Positions 25,163 to 35,516 of a stretch of DNA of 64,000 nt are shown piece after piece. This DNA is from a bacterium. Lineage in GTDB: Bacteria > Bacillota > Bacilli > Lactobacillales > Streptococcaceae. Under the pieces are notes generated by a model. The model ran no database searches. It saw nothing but the letters and a program-made list of their open reading frames with translations, and was not told where the DNA came from. The DNA lies in the NCBI GenBank assembly GCA_905221385.1, contig CAJNCV010000010.1, positions 17,944 through 81,943 of the forward strand, written 5' to 3'. How positions within the stretch are numbered: position 1 is the stretch's first letter; every line of letters starts with the position of its first letter. Both the position numbers and the translations under genes were made by a program.

Positions 25163-25573
25163 ATGTCAGATTGCATTTTTTGTAAGATCATCGCAGGGGA
25201 GATTCCTGCTTCAAAAGTATACGAGGATGAGCAGGTTCTTGCCTTTCTTGATATCTCTCAAGTAACACCTGGACACACCTTAGTCGTGCCAAAAGAGCAC
25301 TATCGCAATCTTTTGGAGATGGATGCTGCCAGCGCCAGCCAACTCTTTGCCAAAGTACCAACAGTGGCTCAAAAAGTCATGAAGGCTACCAAGGCTGTCG
25401 GCATGAATATCATTGCCAATTGCGAGGAAGTCGCTGGTCAAACGGTCTTTCATACCCATGTGCACCTCGTACCTCGCTACGGTGCAGAAGATGACCTCAA
25501 GATTGACTTTATCGCCCACGAACCTGACTTTAACAAACTTGCCCAAGTCGCTGAAACCATTAGAAACGCTTAA
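25163..25573 (+). CDS. hit: HIT family protein (Hint-type nucleotide hydrolase)
   Basis: A 136-residue histidine-triad protein with the N-terminal CIFCKIIAGEIPASKVYED block and the catalytic triad HTHVHLVP. HIT/Hint proteins hydrolyse AMP-linked phosphoramidates and purine nucleotides. I start at ATG 25163 because GAGGTGG lies 5 bases ahead; a GTG 9 bases earlier would absorb the ribosome site. It is first in a plus-strand run with the two small genes that follow. Confidence 0.93.
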   Translation: MSDCIFCKIIAGEIPASKVYEDEQVLAFLDISQVTPGHTLVVPKEHYRNLLEMDAASASQLFAKVPTVAQKVMKATKAVGMNIIANCEEVAGQTVFHTHVHLVPRYGAEDDLKIDFIAHEPDFNKLAQVAETIRNA

Positions 25574-25582
25574 GGAGTTGCC

Positions 25583-25861
25583 ATGAAACTATCAAATCTA
25601 CTGCTATTCGCAGGAGCTGCAGCTGGAAGTTATTTTGTCGTAAAAAATCGCCAAGCCATCACAGAGGAGTTGCTGGATACTAGCGACCGTGTCGAGGCCA
25701 TCAAGGAGGATTTGGATGTTATTCAAAACAGCCTACAAATCATCGACCAACAAAAAGCCCTCATCAAGGAATACCAAAAAGATTTGACCTACAAGTTCAA
25801 AGTCTTAGAAAAGGATTTCCAAACCAGAATGGCAGTCCTCCAAGAAGAAAAACAAGGATAA
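25583..25861 (+). CDS. Small membrane-anchored coiled-coil protein (YtxH-like)
   Basis: A 92-residue protein with a short hydrophobic N-terminus (LSNLLLFAGAAAGSYFVV), then a charged helix rich in Glu, Lys, Gln and Asp that should form a coiled coil (DTSDRVEAIKEDLDVIQNSLQIIDQQ...). This is the layout of YtxH-type proteins. It starts 9 bases after hit, with AAGGAG ahead, so the two are co-transcribed. The function is unknown. Confidence 0.75.
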   Translation: MKLSNLLLFAGAAAGSYFVVKNRQAITEELLDTSDRVEAIKEDLDVIQNSLQIIDQQKALIKEYQKDLTYKFKVLEKDFQTRMAVLQEEKQG

Positions 25862-25924
25862 GAGAGTCTCCAACTTTCCTTAAACTCTTTTTTGGATACT
25901 AGGTTTGAACAGAAAAAGGAGGGA

Positions 25925-26584
25925 ATGAAAGTGAAACAGTTTTTAAAAGTTCTAGCGAAGGTCATCGCGATCCCTTGTGGTTGCCTCTGCCTGCTTGCAG
26001 CCTTGGCATTTCTACTACTGATGAATCTTTTCAAGGCCTCACCGAGTGACATCCAAAAAGGGAATGACGACTTAAAACAAATCTTTATCTCTCTTGACAT
26101 GCCTCCTGAAAAAGTAGAATCAAATGGAAGGTATCAATTTGAGGGTGGAGGCTTACATTTTTATGTTACTTTCTCAGATGAGGTCATCAATAGCCACCCC
26201 GTCCTAAAAGAAAGTCCAAAACTCACCAAAAAACGACTCGAAGTCTATGTCCTCCAGACAGGAGAGATTTCCTACTATAAAGTAGGGGATAACTTGTTCA
26301 ATCATGGCTTATTCCAATTTTTAGAGAAGGAAAGTGAAAAGTATTTCCAAGAAAAAGGAAAGAAATTTAACCCTAATTACTCACTTCTCTTTTGGGATGA
26401 TCAGGAAAGTCTTAAAAAGGGAATTACATTCTATGAAAAAGCTTTGACTTTGGTGGAGATTCAGGATAATTCGGCAATCAACCACATTGATACCATCACC
26501 GTGAGATCTGGTAAAGAAGCAGAAATCAAGCAACTCATTCAGGAGATGGATGCGGCTGGCTTGCTCACTCAAAAGTACAAATAG
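25925..26584 (+). CDS. Conserved hypothetical protein with one membrane anchor
   Basis: A 219-residue protein with an N-terminal hydrophobic segment (about 8-36, VIAIPCGCLCLLAALAFLLLM) and a soluble extracytoplasmic part of mixed alpha/beta character. Cysteines lie inside the hydrophobic core, but no standard lipobox stands before them, so a membrane anchor is more likely than a lipoprotein. I start at ATG 25925, right after AAGGAGGGA, rather than at an in-frame TTG 33 bases upstream. It follows the YtxH-like gene by 63 bases and ends near a shared terminator. I do not recognise the family. Confidence 0.7.
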   Translation: MKVKQFLKVLAKVIAIPCGCLCLLAALAFLLLMNLFKASPSDIQKGNDDLKQIFISLDMPPEKVESNGRYQFEGGGLHFYVTFSDEVINSHPVLKESPKLTKKRLEVYVLQTGEISYYKVGDNLFNHGLFQFLEKESEKYFQEKGKKFNPNYSLLFWDDQESLKKGITFYEKALTLVEIQDNSAINHIDTITVRSGKEAEIKQLIQEMDAAGLLTQKYK

Positions 26585-26633
26585 TAGACTAACTGGAAAA
26601 TGATTTTTCGACACTAAATTTTTAATGATAACA

Positions 26634-26660
26634 AAAAAAGAGCCCATCGGCTCTTTTTGT
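26634..26660. terminator. Bidirectional terminator at the dnaJ end
   Basis: AAAAAAAGAGCC, CATC loop, GGCTCTTTTTGTTTT; T runs on both strands between the converging hypothetical gene and dnaJ. Confidence 0.9.
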
Positions 26661-26661
26661 T

Positions 26662-27798
26662 TTATTCTCCTTCAAAGGCATCTTTTATATGGTCAAAGAA
26701 GCCTTTTTTCTTTGGATTGACTTTCAAGTCACATGCAGCCGCGAACTCTTTAAGGGCTGCTTTTTGGCGGTCGTTCAAACCTGTCGGAGTCACGACATTG
26801 ACAGTTACGTATTGGTCACCAACGGCACCGCCACGAAGGCTCGGTGCTCCCTTGCCACGTAGACGGAATTTCTTACCTACCTGAGTTCCCTCTGGAATGA
26901 CCAATTCAACATCACCATGCACGGTTGGAATTTCCACAGTATCCCCAAGAGCTGCTTGGACAATATTGAGATTCAACTTGTAGAAAATAGTTGTTCCTTC
27001 ACGTTCAAACTTATCGCTAGCTTCTACTGAAACCACCACGTACAAGTCTCCGTAAGGCCCACCGTTAAAGCCTGCTTCACCTTGACCCGCGAGACGGATT
27101 TGTTGGCCTGTTTCCACACCAGCAGGGATTTTTACATGTACGCTATGAGCTTGTTTTTCATGACCTGTTCCGTGACAAGTTGTACATGGATCTTTGATTT
27201 CTTTTCCGCGACCATGACAAACATCACAGGTTACTTGGCGGCGCATCATACCAAGCGGAGTCTGCGTATCGACATTAATGACACCAGCGCCATGACAGCG
27301 TCCACAAGTGACTGGACTTGTTCCTGGTTTAGCACCAGATCCATTACATGTACGACAGCTAGCTTCACGATTGTATTTAACTTCTTTTTCCGTTCCGAAG
27401 ATGGCTTCTTCAAAGGTCAAGTTCACACGATACTGGAGGTCATCCCCTTGACGAGGAGCGTTTGGATTGCGTGAAGCTCCGCCTCCCCCGAAGAAACTTG
27501 AGAAAATATCTTCAAAACCACCGAAGCCACCTGCTCCGTCAAAGCCGCCAAAACCGCCAGCACCACCAAAGCCACCGTTGGCACCTGCGGCACCATATTG
27601 GTCGTAGGCAGCACGTTTTTGGTCGTCACTCAAAGTCTCATAGGCTTCTTGAACTTCCTTGTACTTTTCCTCAGCACCAGGCTCCTTGTTGATATCTGGG
27701 TGGTATTTTTTCGAAAGCTTACGATAAGCCTTTTTGATCTCGTCTGCCGAAGCGTTTTTTGACACCCCCAGACGATCATAAAATTCAGTATTGTTCAT
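26662..27798 (-). CDS. dnaJ: Chaperone DnaJ (Hsp40)
   Basis: DnaJ delivers unfolded proteins to DnaK and stimulates its ATPase. The 378-residue protein has the J domain (1-70) with the HPD motif in KYHPDIN, a Gly/Phe-rich linker (about 75-110), four CxxCxGxG-type zinc repeats ([32 protein letters not shown]; about 145-205) and the C-terminal substrate-binding domains. The start has no strong Shine-Dalgarno (TTGAATT stands directly ahead), although the methionine is the family start. It is separated from dnaK by 526 bases of structured spacer and has no CIRCE of its own that I can see. Confidence 0.96.
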   Translation of the reverse strand: MNNTEFYDRLGVSKNASADEIKKAYRKLSKKYHPDINKEPGAEEKYKEVQEAYETLSDDQKRAAYDQYGAAGANGGFGGAGGFGGFDGAGGFGGFEDIFSSFFGGGGASRNPNAPRQGDDLQYRVNLTFEEAIFGTEKEVKYNREASCRTCNGSGAKPGTSPVTCGRCHGAGVINVDTQTPLGMMRRQVTCDVCHGRGKEIKDPCTTCHGTGHEKQAHSVHVKIPAGVETGQQIRLAGQGEAGFNGGPYGDLYVVVSVEASDKFEREGTTIFYKLNLNIVQAALGDTVEIPTVHGDVELVIPEGTQVGKKFRLRGKGAPSLRGGAVGDQYVTVNVVTPTGLNDRQKAALKEFAAACDLKVNPKKKGFFDHIKDAFEGE

Positions 27799-28093
27799 AA
27801 TTCAAGATACAAAGGGCGTCAAACGGACACAGTCAAAATAGGAGTTTTGACGACGGACGCTTACGTCCTAGAAAAAACTATCTTTTTGACACAGTCCGTA
27901 GCCCGTGTTCAGTTACTCGAACACCCTTATTCCTTTCTATTAATCTTACGGAACGAAACCTCAATTTAGGTCGGGTTCAATTCCTTTCTTTCATATTGAT
28001 GAGACAAAACCCAAATAAATGAGATTCAGTCCCTTTTTTATCGAAAAACAGAGGCTGGGTTGCAACCTCTGGATTTCTTCCTATCATTACGAC

Positions 28094-28130
28094 GTTCAAA
28101 AACAAAGTCTATTATACTTTGTTTTTGAAC
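28094..28130. repeat. 37-base perfect palindrome in the dnaK-dnaJ spacer
   Basis: Two perfectly complementary 15-base arms (GTTCAAAAACAAAGT at 28094-28108, complement at 28116-28130) around a 7-base loop CTATTAT. It lacks a GC-rich stem, so it may be a mobile-repeat core or a protein site rather than a terminator. Confidence 0.75.
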
Positions 28131-28242
28131 TAGTAAGGCGTTTAGGTAAATCGCCGTAGCGATTGCCGTAGAATGACAATCACTTTAGTGATTAGTCATT
28201 ATTAACGAGTTGGGCTTAACTGAGTTTCGGCTAAAAACTTCG

Positions 28243-28295
28243 GAAAAAAGATAAGCCATCTTTTGTGCATCGCACAAGGCGATGGCTTCCTATTT
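28243..28295 (-). terminator. Terminator after dnaK
   Basis: Outer arms AAGCCATC/GATGGCTT (28253-28260, 28281-28288) and an inner hairpin TTGTGC/GCACAA, followed on the minus strand by ATCTTTTTTCC. It lies about 40 bases behind the dnaK stop. Confidence 0.75.
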
Positions 28296-28324
28296 TTCTT
28301 TCGTTTTCTTAACGCCTCAACATC

Positions 28325-30160
<1,836 letters not shown>

Positions 30161-30184
30161 TTAAATTTTATATTCTTTCTTTTT

Positions 30185-30297
30185 GATACTCTTCTTAGGT
30201 GGCGGCGCCGTCAGAGCTTGACTCGTCAATCTCTTTGACTAAACTTTGAGCCTAAGGTCTCAAAGTTTGCGCAAATAGCGCCACGGCGAAGAGTATC
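30185..30297. mobile_element. MITE-like 113-base element with terminal inverted repeats in the grpE-dnaK spacer
   Basis: Perfect 10-base terminal repeats GATACTCTTC/GAAGAGTATC (30185-30194, 30288-30297), a near-palindromic GC-rich subterminal part (GGCGGCGCCG against GGCGCTA), and an inner hairpin AAACTTTGAG/CTCAAAGTTT. The ends resemble the start of BOX A (ATACTCTTCG), but the body is not BOX. It could be a small mobile repeat of the BOX, RUP or SPRITE kind; I cannot name it from memory. Confidence 0.6.
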
Positions 30298-30395
30298 GTC
30301 TTTTGTTTGCTTCGCTCACTATTGCAAAGCTGAACAATTTCTTATCTTTCTTCATAGTTTATTGTCGTTTCGGACAAGTTTTTAAGTTCTCTAGC

Positions 30396-30911
30396 CTAGT
30401 TATATACTACTACCATGGCTGGGCGTAGGATGCGGTCATGGAGTTTGTAGCCTTTTTGGAAGACTTGAGCGATGGTGTCTGCTGGGTGTTCATCGTCTGC
30501 TGGGAGAGTTTGGATGGCCATATGGTAGTTATGGTCAAATTCACCGTCAGCTGCGATTTCTTCAATTCCTTCTTCTTTCAAAGCGTGAATCAAGCTTTCT
30601 TGCACCATTTCCAAGCCCTTCTTCACATCATCTGTCAATCCTTCAACGGCGAGGGCACGTTCTAGGTTGTCGAGCGATGGTAGGATTGCTTTTCCTAGGT
30701 CTTGGCTACGATAGCGTTGCAAGTTTTGACGCTCTTCATTGGCACGGCGTTGGATATTTTGCATTTCTGCATGAGCACGAAGGTATTTATTCTCAAACTC
30801 ATCCGCACGTTCATTTGCCAAGTCCAACTCAGACTTTTCAGGAGTTGCTTCTTCTGTCGTTTCGACAACTTCCTCTTCTTTTACTTCTTCGTTTTTTATT
30901 TCCTCAGACAT
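30396..30911 (-). CDS. grpE: Nucleotide exchange factor GrpE
   Basis: GrpE releases ADP from DnaK. The 171-residue protein has an acidic, disordered N-terminus ([19 protein letters not shown]), a long coiled-coil helix (about 45-95, [25 protein letters not shown]) and a C-terminal beta domain with [13 protein letters not shown] and [18 protein letters not shown] use the ATG at 30911, which has AAGGAGG just ahead and is the family start; an upstream in-frame ATG at 30953 lies inside the hrcA stop region. Second gene of the heat-shock operon. Confidence 0.96.
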   Translation of the reverse strand: MSEEIKNEEVKEEEVVETTEEATPEKSELDLANERADEFENKYLRAHAEMQNIQRRANEERQNLQRYRSQDLGKAILPSLDNLERALAVEGLTDDVKKGLEMVQESLIHALKEEGIEEIAADGEFDHNYHMAIQTLPADDEHPADTIAQVFQKGYKLHDRILRPAMVVVYN

Positions 30912-30949
30912 TTTTCGCCTCCTTTTTAGGAATTTATGTAATTTCATGT

Positions 30950-31984
30950 TCAACTCACCTCATAATGATTACTACTCAAATATCGGTAGAAATCTGTGAG
31001 TTTCATAGTTAAGACTCGATTGACCACATTGACCTGGTTGATTAGTTGCTGGTAGTCGAGATTGACTGGACCTATAATCGCTAGAATTCCAAAACCACGA
31101 TAAGGGATGAGGAATTTACTACTAATCACCGCTAGATCAGCTAGGCAGGATTCTTGACTATCCGCAACACGAACATTTTGCATCTGATCTTCATGCAGAC
31201 CTTCACGAATCTCCAGAGCCACCTTTTGCGGTTGGTCAAAGAACTGATAGGCTGCTAGATTGGCAAAATTCAAAAGATTGACCTTGCCCGCCACCACAAT
31301 ATTTTCATTGAACATTTCCTTAAAAATGTGTTCAAAGAGATCCATAACATTGTCCGTTGTTGTAAAGTAACGCTGGATAATCTGCGGAATCTCCGTCCGA
31401 ATCTTGTAGTGAATATCCAGAACGGTGTGACCGAGGAAACGTTCCTGAATGATGGTCTTCAGTTTCAGCAAATCCTCTTGCAAGAAATTCCTTGGAATCA
31501 GAAACTGACTGGTAACCGTTCGAGACTCGTCTAGGGTGAAAACTGCAAGAGCAGTATGTTGTCCTAGAACGACAATATCGAAAGCTGTCAGGCGCTGTCT
31601 ACTTGGCTCAACATCCAGAGCCACTACCGTACAGCCACTTAGGTCTGTTAGTAAATTAGCAGCCTCTTGCAGAATATCCTCCAATTTGAAGAACTCCTGA
31701 TCAAAGGCTTTAACAATCTCATAAACCTCATTTTCAGCCAGTCGGTCAAAATCCAGTGAGTGTTTCACATAGTACTGAAAACCAGCAACACTTGGCATCC
31801 GACCACTTGAGGTATGAGCCTTTTCAAGCAAACCTTGCTTTTCTAGAGCCGCCATATCATTACGAATGGTTGCACTACTAGAGTTGATAGACTCTTGTAA
31901 GGCTTTGGATCCGACAGGTTCGTGCGTTTTGGTAAAGATGTCAATAATCAGATTTAAAATATCCTGCTGACGCTCTGTAACCAT
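30950..31984 (-). CDS. hrcA: Heat-inducible transcription repressor HrcA
   Basis: HrcA represses its own operon by binding CIRCE. The 344-residue protein has an N-terminal winged helix (about 1-75, with [30 protein letters not shown]) and a GAF-like C-terminal dimerisation domain (about 100-330). I start at [10 protein letters not shown] (31984), the family start, with GAGGAGTGATGAG just ahead; the in-frame ATG 42 bases upstream lies inside the CIRCE/leader. First gene of hrcA-grpE-dnaK. Confidence 0.96.
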   Translation of the reverse strand: MVTERQQDILNLIIDIFTKTHEPVGSKALQESINSSSATIRNDMAALEKQGLLEKAHTSSGRMPSVAGFQYYVKHSLDFDRLAENEVYEIVKAFDQEFFKLEDILQEAANLLTDLSGCTVVALDVEPSRQRLTAFDIVVLGQHTALAVFTLDESRTVTSQFLIPRNFLQEDLLKLKTIIQERFLGHTVLDIHYKIRTEIPQIIQRYFTTTDNVMDLFEHIFKEMFNENIVVAGKVNLLNFANLAAYQFFDQPQKVALEIREGLHEDQMQNVRVADSQESCLADLAVISSKFLIPYRGFGILAIIGPVNLDYQQLINQVNVVNRVLTMKLTDFYRYLSSNHYEVS

Positions 31985-32010
31985 CTCATCACTCCTCTCT
32001 GTCTGATCGA

Positions 32011-32037
32011 TTAGCACTCTATACACCCAAGTGCTAA
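32011..32037. promoter_or_regulatory. CIRCE operator, proximal copy
   Basis: TTAGCACTC, nine bases, AAGTGCTAA: one mismatch from the HrcA operator consensus. It lies between the hrcA start and the -10. Confidence 0.93.
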
Positions 32038-32048
32038 CTTATGATTCT

Positions 32049-32076
32049 ATTATACACCCTTAAAAGAGAATGTCAA
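32049..32076 (-). promoter_or_regulatory. Promoter of hrcA-grpE-dnaK
   Basis: On the minus strand, consensus -35 TTGACA (32071-32076), 16-base spacer, consensus -10 TATAAT (32049-32054), flanked by CIRCE copies on both sides. Confidence 0.9.
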
Positions 32077-32093
32077 GACAAAAACTCAAAAAA

Positions 32094-32120
32094 TTAGCAC
32101 TCTTTTATCAAGAGTGCTAA
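32094..32120. promoter_or_regulatory. CIRCE operator, distal copy
   Basis: Perfect TTAGCACTC, nine bases, GAGTGCTAA, just upstream of the hrcA -35. Confidence 0.95.
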
Positions 32121-32144
32121 AAATCAGTCTAAAGACCTAGAAAC

Positions 32145-32657
32145 TTACCTTCCATCTACTCGATATTTCCTTCTAAGTCTGAAAAAACCATAGAATAGAT
32201 AAGAAATTATAAAGACATATAGAACAAAAATGACGAAGAAAGATTGCGACAGTTCTTCTCGAAACAAACTCATACAAACAACAAGACCACCCGAGAAAGC
32301 AGCTGTACATGAACGAAGTCTATACCGCATAACTTCCCACCTGAGAGTCTCACTCATATAGACTTGATCCTCTGGAAGTAAATCAGAAGATGATTTACGA
32401 AGAATTGAACAAGAACCTGTTTCTATCAGTTCCCAACCTCTATTTCTAAAATCTTGCAGTTCATGCTTATACTTTTTAAGAAATCTAGAATCATAGATAC
32501 GGTAGATGATATCTTCCGGTTGACATTGGTCAAAATAGAAAAAACCAAAACGACTCGTTCTATACCTCCAACCTTTTAAATGCATCTCATGTAAATATTC
32601 TTCTTCCTTATCCAAATCAAGAATGGTGAAAATTCGAAATTGTGCTTTACTTTTCAT
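32145..32657 (-). CDS. DUF2812 domain protein, second of two
   Basis: A 170-residue protein with the DUF2812 N-terminal domain (YLHEMHLKGWRY, GFFYFDQCQPEDIIYRIYD, HELQDFRNRGWELIE; about 10-95) and two C-terminal membrane helices (about 118-135, 137-160). DUF2812 proteins are commonly found beside PadR regulators and may be accessory or target membrane proteins; no catalytic function is known. It follows the first DUF2812 gene by 34 bases and shares about a quarter to a third of its residues by eye. Confidence 0.85.
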   Translation of the reverse strand: MKSKAQFRIFTILDLDKEEEYLHEMHLKGWRYRTSRFGFFYFDQCQPEDIIYRIYDSRFLKKYKHELQDFRNRGWELIETGSCSILRKSSSDLLPEDQVYMSETLRWEVMRYRLRSCTAAFSGGLVVCMSLFREELSQSFFVIFVLYVFIISYLFYGFFRLRRKYRVDGR

Positions 32658-32691
32658 AATCCTTCCTCCAAATTAGAAAACATACATTGTT

Positions 32692-33267
32692 TTATTTATC
32701 AGATAATACTTTCCATTTTTGAAACAATCTCCAAAGAATATAAGAAATCTGAATCGCAAATACTATCAATAAAACACCATCTATTATGAAAATCAAAAAC
32801 AATTCCCAACTAAAAGAACTAACTCCACTGACAAACTTTGAGAAAACCGGTAGTAGAGCTGAAAAGAGAAGCAAGATAGGAAGCATCCGCATTGTTAAAA
32901 TACGTTTGACCATAGCTAACCTCCCGGCCGCATCGTTATAAATTTCAAATTCCGCATCCGATTCAATTTCAGAATGCGCTTTTCTAAAATAGGAAAATTT
33001 GTTAAAGTCTGTAATATGCTCCCAGCCACAGTCTTTAAATAGTTGTAAATAGGAGGCTCTCTCTGATTTTTTCATGGGATAAAAGTCCAACTGATAAGAC
33101 ACCTGCTCAGGCTGACACTCTTCAAAAGTATACTTAACTGCAACTACTAAGTTAGAGTAGGTCACTTCCTTAAGTTTCCAGCCCTCAGCATGTATTTTTC
33201 TAAGATATAAAGCCTCTCTATCATAATCCGCAATGGTAGCAATTCTATAAACAACCTTCTTTTCCAT
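32692..33267 (-). CDS. DUF2812 domain protein, first of two
   Basis: A 191-residue paralogue of the next gene with the same domain (ALYLRKIHAEGWKLKEV, YTFEECQPEQVSYQLDFYP, LFKDCGWEHITDF; about 12-100) and two C-terminal membrane helices (about 125-145, 152-180). It overlaps the PadR stop (ATGATGG), so it is translationally coupled to that regulator; I use the second ATG because GGAGG is 7 bases ahead of it. The PadR protein probably controls its own operon. Confidence 0.85.
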   Translation of the reverse strand: MEKKVVYRIATIADYDREALYLRKIHAEGWKLKEVTYSNLVVAVKYTFEECQPEQVSYQLDFYPMKKSERASYLQLFKDCGWEHITDFNKFSYFRKAHSEIESDAEFEIYNDAAGRLAMVKRILTMRMLPILLLFSALLPVFSKFVSGVSSFSWELFLIFIIDGVLLIVFAIQISYILWRLFQKWKVLSDK

Positions 33268-33587
33268 CATCCTTCCTCCCGGCTGTTTCTATAGAGCCGT
33301 TCAATACGTTTCAATTCAATCTCTAAAACTTTTCGTCCCAAATCTGTTATCTGGTAGATTTTCCGTTTTTCCTCTTCCCGGACAAAGGAAATCAAGCCAT
33401 CCTTTTCCATCTTTGACAAGGTTCCATACATAGTTCCAGGACTAATCAAGACTTGCGAATCTGTCACCTCCTTGACCTTTTGGGTAATACTATAACCATG
33501 ACGTTCCTTTTGTAGACAGAACAAGATATAAAAACCCGTTTCCGTCATCGGAAGATAAACTCGACGAATCTTATCCGTTAATTCCAT
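33267..33587 (-). CDS. PadR family transcriptional regulator
   Basis: A 106-residue winged-helix protein with the PadR pattern: YILFCLQKERHGYSITQKVKEVT, LISPGTMYGTLSKMEKDGLISFVREEEKRKIYQITDLG. PadR proteins are repressors released by small compounds or stress. It has AGGAGG 9 bases ahead of its ATG and heads an operon with two DUF2812 membrane proteins. An imperfect dyad ATATC-N7-GATAT (about 33637-33656) lies upstream and could be its operator. Confidence 0.9.
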   Translation of the reverse strand: MELTDKIRRVYLPMTETGFYILFCLQKERHGYSITQKVKEVTDSQVLISPGTMYGTLSKMEKDGLISFVREEEKRKIYQITDLGRKVLEIELKRIERLYRNSREEG

Positions 33588-33609
33588 TTATAACTACCTC
33601 CTATTTAGT

Positions 33610-33656
33610 TCGATACATCGCACTTCGTTATAAACAATATATCACACCCCGATATA
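33610..33656 (-). promoter_or_regulatory. Candidate PadR operator region
   Basis: On the minus strand ATATCGGGGTGTGATAT is a dyad (ATATC/GATAT, 7-base centre), followed by a second weak dyad CGAAGTGCGATGTATCG. Both lie between the glnA terminator and padR, where a promoter must be. Confidence 0.4.
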
Positions 33657-33665
33657 AAAAGCAAT

Positions 33666-33692
33666 AAAAAAGACCGCCCTCAGGCAATCTTT
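33666..33692 (-). terminator. Terminator after glnA
   Basis: On the minus strand AGATTGCC, TGAG loop, GGGCGGTCT and a T run, some 10-35 bases behind the glnA stop (G-T pairs included). Confidence 0.8.
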
Positions 33693-33700
33693 CTTCTATA

Positions 33701-35047
33701 TTAGTAAAGATCTAAATAATTATCAACTTCCCATTGTGACACAAAGGTTGCATAACTAGCCCACTCGATACGCTTAGCTTCAAGGAAACTAGTGTAGATG
33801 TGATCTCCGAGGGCAGCCTTAACTACTTCGTCCTCAGTCAAAGCTTTCAAAGCGTTGTGAAGCGTTGATGGAAGGTCTGTGATTCCAGCTTCCTTACGCT
33901 CTTCAGCTGTCATGATGTAAATGTTTTCTTCGATAGGAGCTGGCGCTTCGATTTTATTTTCAATACCGTGCAAACCAACTTCCAAAAGAACTGCCATAGC
34001 GATGTATGGGTTTGCCATCGGGTCTACTGAGCGCAACTCAAGACGAGTTCCCATACCACGTGAAGCTGGTACGCGCACAAGTGGTGAACGGTTGCGACCA
34101 GCCCAAGCAATGTAAACAGGCGCTTCATAACCTGGAACCAAACGTTTGTATGAGTTAACTGTTGGGTTCATGATGGCAGTATAGTTGTATGCATGCTTGA
34201 TCAAACCACCAAGGAAATGGTAGGCCGTTTCAGACAACTGCATTCCTTTTGGATCGTTTGGATCAAAGAAGGCGTTATTTCCATTCTCATCAAACAAGGA
34301 CATATTACAGTGCATACCTGACCCAGCAATACCAAATTTTGGTTTTGCCATAAAGGTTGCGTAAAGGCCGTGTTTACGAGCAATAGTTTTAACAACGAGC
34401 TTAAAGATTTGAATTTTATCACAGGCACGAAGGACTTCATCATACTTGAAGTCAATTTCATGTTGTCCAACCGCAACCTCGTGGTGACTTGCTTCTACTT
34501 CAAATCCCATTTTGGTCAAGACATTCACGATTTCACGACGCGTATTGTCTGCAAGGTCAGTAGGCGCCAAATCAAAGTAACCACCCTTGTCATTTACCTC
34601 AAGAGTTGGATCGCCATTTTCATCGAGTTTAAAGAGGAAGAATTCTGGTTCTGGCCCAAGGTTGAAAGATTTGAATCCTACTTCTTCCATATGACGAAGA
34701 GCACGTTTGAGGTTGCCACGAGGGTCACCTGCAAATGGTTCACCCTCTGTTGTATAGACATCACAGATCAAACCTGCAACACTTCCATTTTCATCTCCCC
34801 AAGGGAAGACTGTCCATGTATCCAAGTCTGGGTACAAGTACATATCTGACTCATTGATACGTACAAAACCTTCAATAGAAGATCCATCAAACATGGCTTT
34901 GTTTGACAAGACCTTGTCTAACTGTTCATCTGTAGCAGGAATTTCGACGTTTTTCATCGTCCCCAAGATATCTGAAAACATGAGACGAATAAAGGTAACA
35001 TTTTTTTCCTTGACTTCACGACGAATATCTGCAGCTGTGATTGGCAT
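33701..35047 (-). CDS. glnA: Glutamine synthetase, type I-alpha
   Basis: GlnA makes glutamine from glutamate, ammonia and ATP in the cytosol as a dodecamer. The 448-residue protein shows the beta-grasp N-domain, the Asp-latch region [20 protein letters not shown], the metal-binding GPEPEFFLF, the ATP motif [17 protein letters not shown] and the [14 protein letters not shown] loop. It lacks the adenylylation insert, as in the feedback-inhibited Firmicute I-alpha group. It follows glnR by 36 bases and is controlled by the GlnR operator upstream of glnR. Confidence 0.97.
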   Translation of the reverse strand: MPITAADIRREVKEKNVTFIRLMFSDILGTMKNVEIPATDEQLDKVLSNKAMFDGSSIEGFVRINESDMYLYPDLDTWTVFPWGDENGSVAGLICDVYTTEGEPFAGDPRGNLKRALRHMEEVGFKSFNLGPEPEFFLFKLDENGDPTLEVNDKGGYFDLAPTDLADNTRREIVNVLTKMGFEVEASHHEVAVGQHEIDFKYDEVLRACDKIQIFKLVVKTIARKHGLYATFMAKPKFGIAGSGMHCNMSLFDENGNNAFFDPNDPKGMQLSETAYHFLGGLIKHAYNYTAIMNPTVNSYKRLVPGYEAPVYIAWAGRNRSPLVRVPASRGMGTRLELRSVDPMANPYIAMAVLLEVGLHGIENKIEAPAPIEENIYIMTAEERKEAGITDLPSTLHNALKALTEDEVVKAALGDHIYTSFLEAKRIEWASYATFVSQWEVDNYLDLY

Positions 35048-35083
35048 GGTTTTTCTCCTTAATATCTGACTACTTGCGGTTGC

Positions 35084-35440
35084 CTAACCGCGACCAAAAG
35101 GTGACTGCGCTGAAGCAAAGCGTCCCTGTTGGAGGAGCTCATTATGAAGCGCACGACGCACTTCCGTTGGGCTCACTGCTTTCTTGGATTTCGCCTCACG
35201 TTCAGCATATTTCTTCTTAATGGCAGCGATATTGAAACCTTCAGAGATATAATCTTTGATTTCAAGCAGACGATCCATGTCATTCAACGAATACATGCGA
35301 CGGTTCCCTTCGTTTCGATCAGGCTTTATCAACTCTTGATCTTCATAATAACGAATCTGACGCGCCGATAGATCGGTCAACTTCATCACACTGCCGATAG
35401 GAAAAACAGCCATATTTCGGCGAAATTCTCTTTCCTTCAT
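35084..35440 (-). CDS. glnR: Nitrogen regulator GlnR (MerR family repressor)
   Basis: A 118-residue MerR-type regulator: winged helix VMKLTDLSARQIRYYEDQELIKPDRNEGNRRMYSLNDMDRLLEIK in the first half, then a C-terminal tail that interacts with feedback-inhibited GlnA. It represses nitrogen assimilation genes when glutamine is plentiful. It heads the glnR-glnA operon, and a perfect operator lies upstream. Confidence 0.96.
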   Translation of the reverse strand: MKEREFRRNMAVFPIGSVMKLTDLSARQIRYYEDQELIKPDRNEGNRRMYSLNDMDRLLEIKDYISEGFNIAAIKKKYAEREAKSKKAVSPTEVRRALHNELLQQGRFASAQSPFGRG

Positions 35441-35463
35441 TCACAATTTCCTTCTTTCTGTCT

Positions 35464-35516
35464 ATTATAGTCTAAAAAAATACATACGTCAATTGATAAT
35501 GTCATAAAATATAACA
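35464..35516 (-). promoter_or_regulatory. GlnR operator and promoter of glnRA
   Basis: On the minus strand TGTTA-N7-TGACA (35500-35516) matches the GlnR/TnrA consensus TGTNAN7TNACA exactly. It sits 7 bases upstream of -35 TTGACG (35487-35492), which is 17 bases from -10 TATAAT (35464-35469). Confidence 0.93.

Larger units (their letters stand above)
27799..28324 (-). other. Non-coding dnaK-dnaJ spacer with many inverted repeats
   Basis: No gene is visible in these 526 bases. They hold at least six stem-loops, including GTGTTC/GAACAC (about 27910-27930), GGACG/CGTCC (about 27855-27870), CAGAGG/CCTCTG (28050-28073), the 15-base perfect pair listed separately, and AATGAC(A)ATCAC/GTGATTAGTCATT (about 28170-28200). 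Some are probably terminators or processing sites; others may be remnants of small mobile repeats. Confidence 0.6.
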
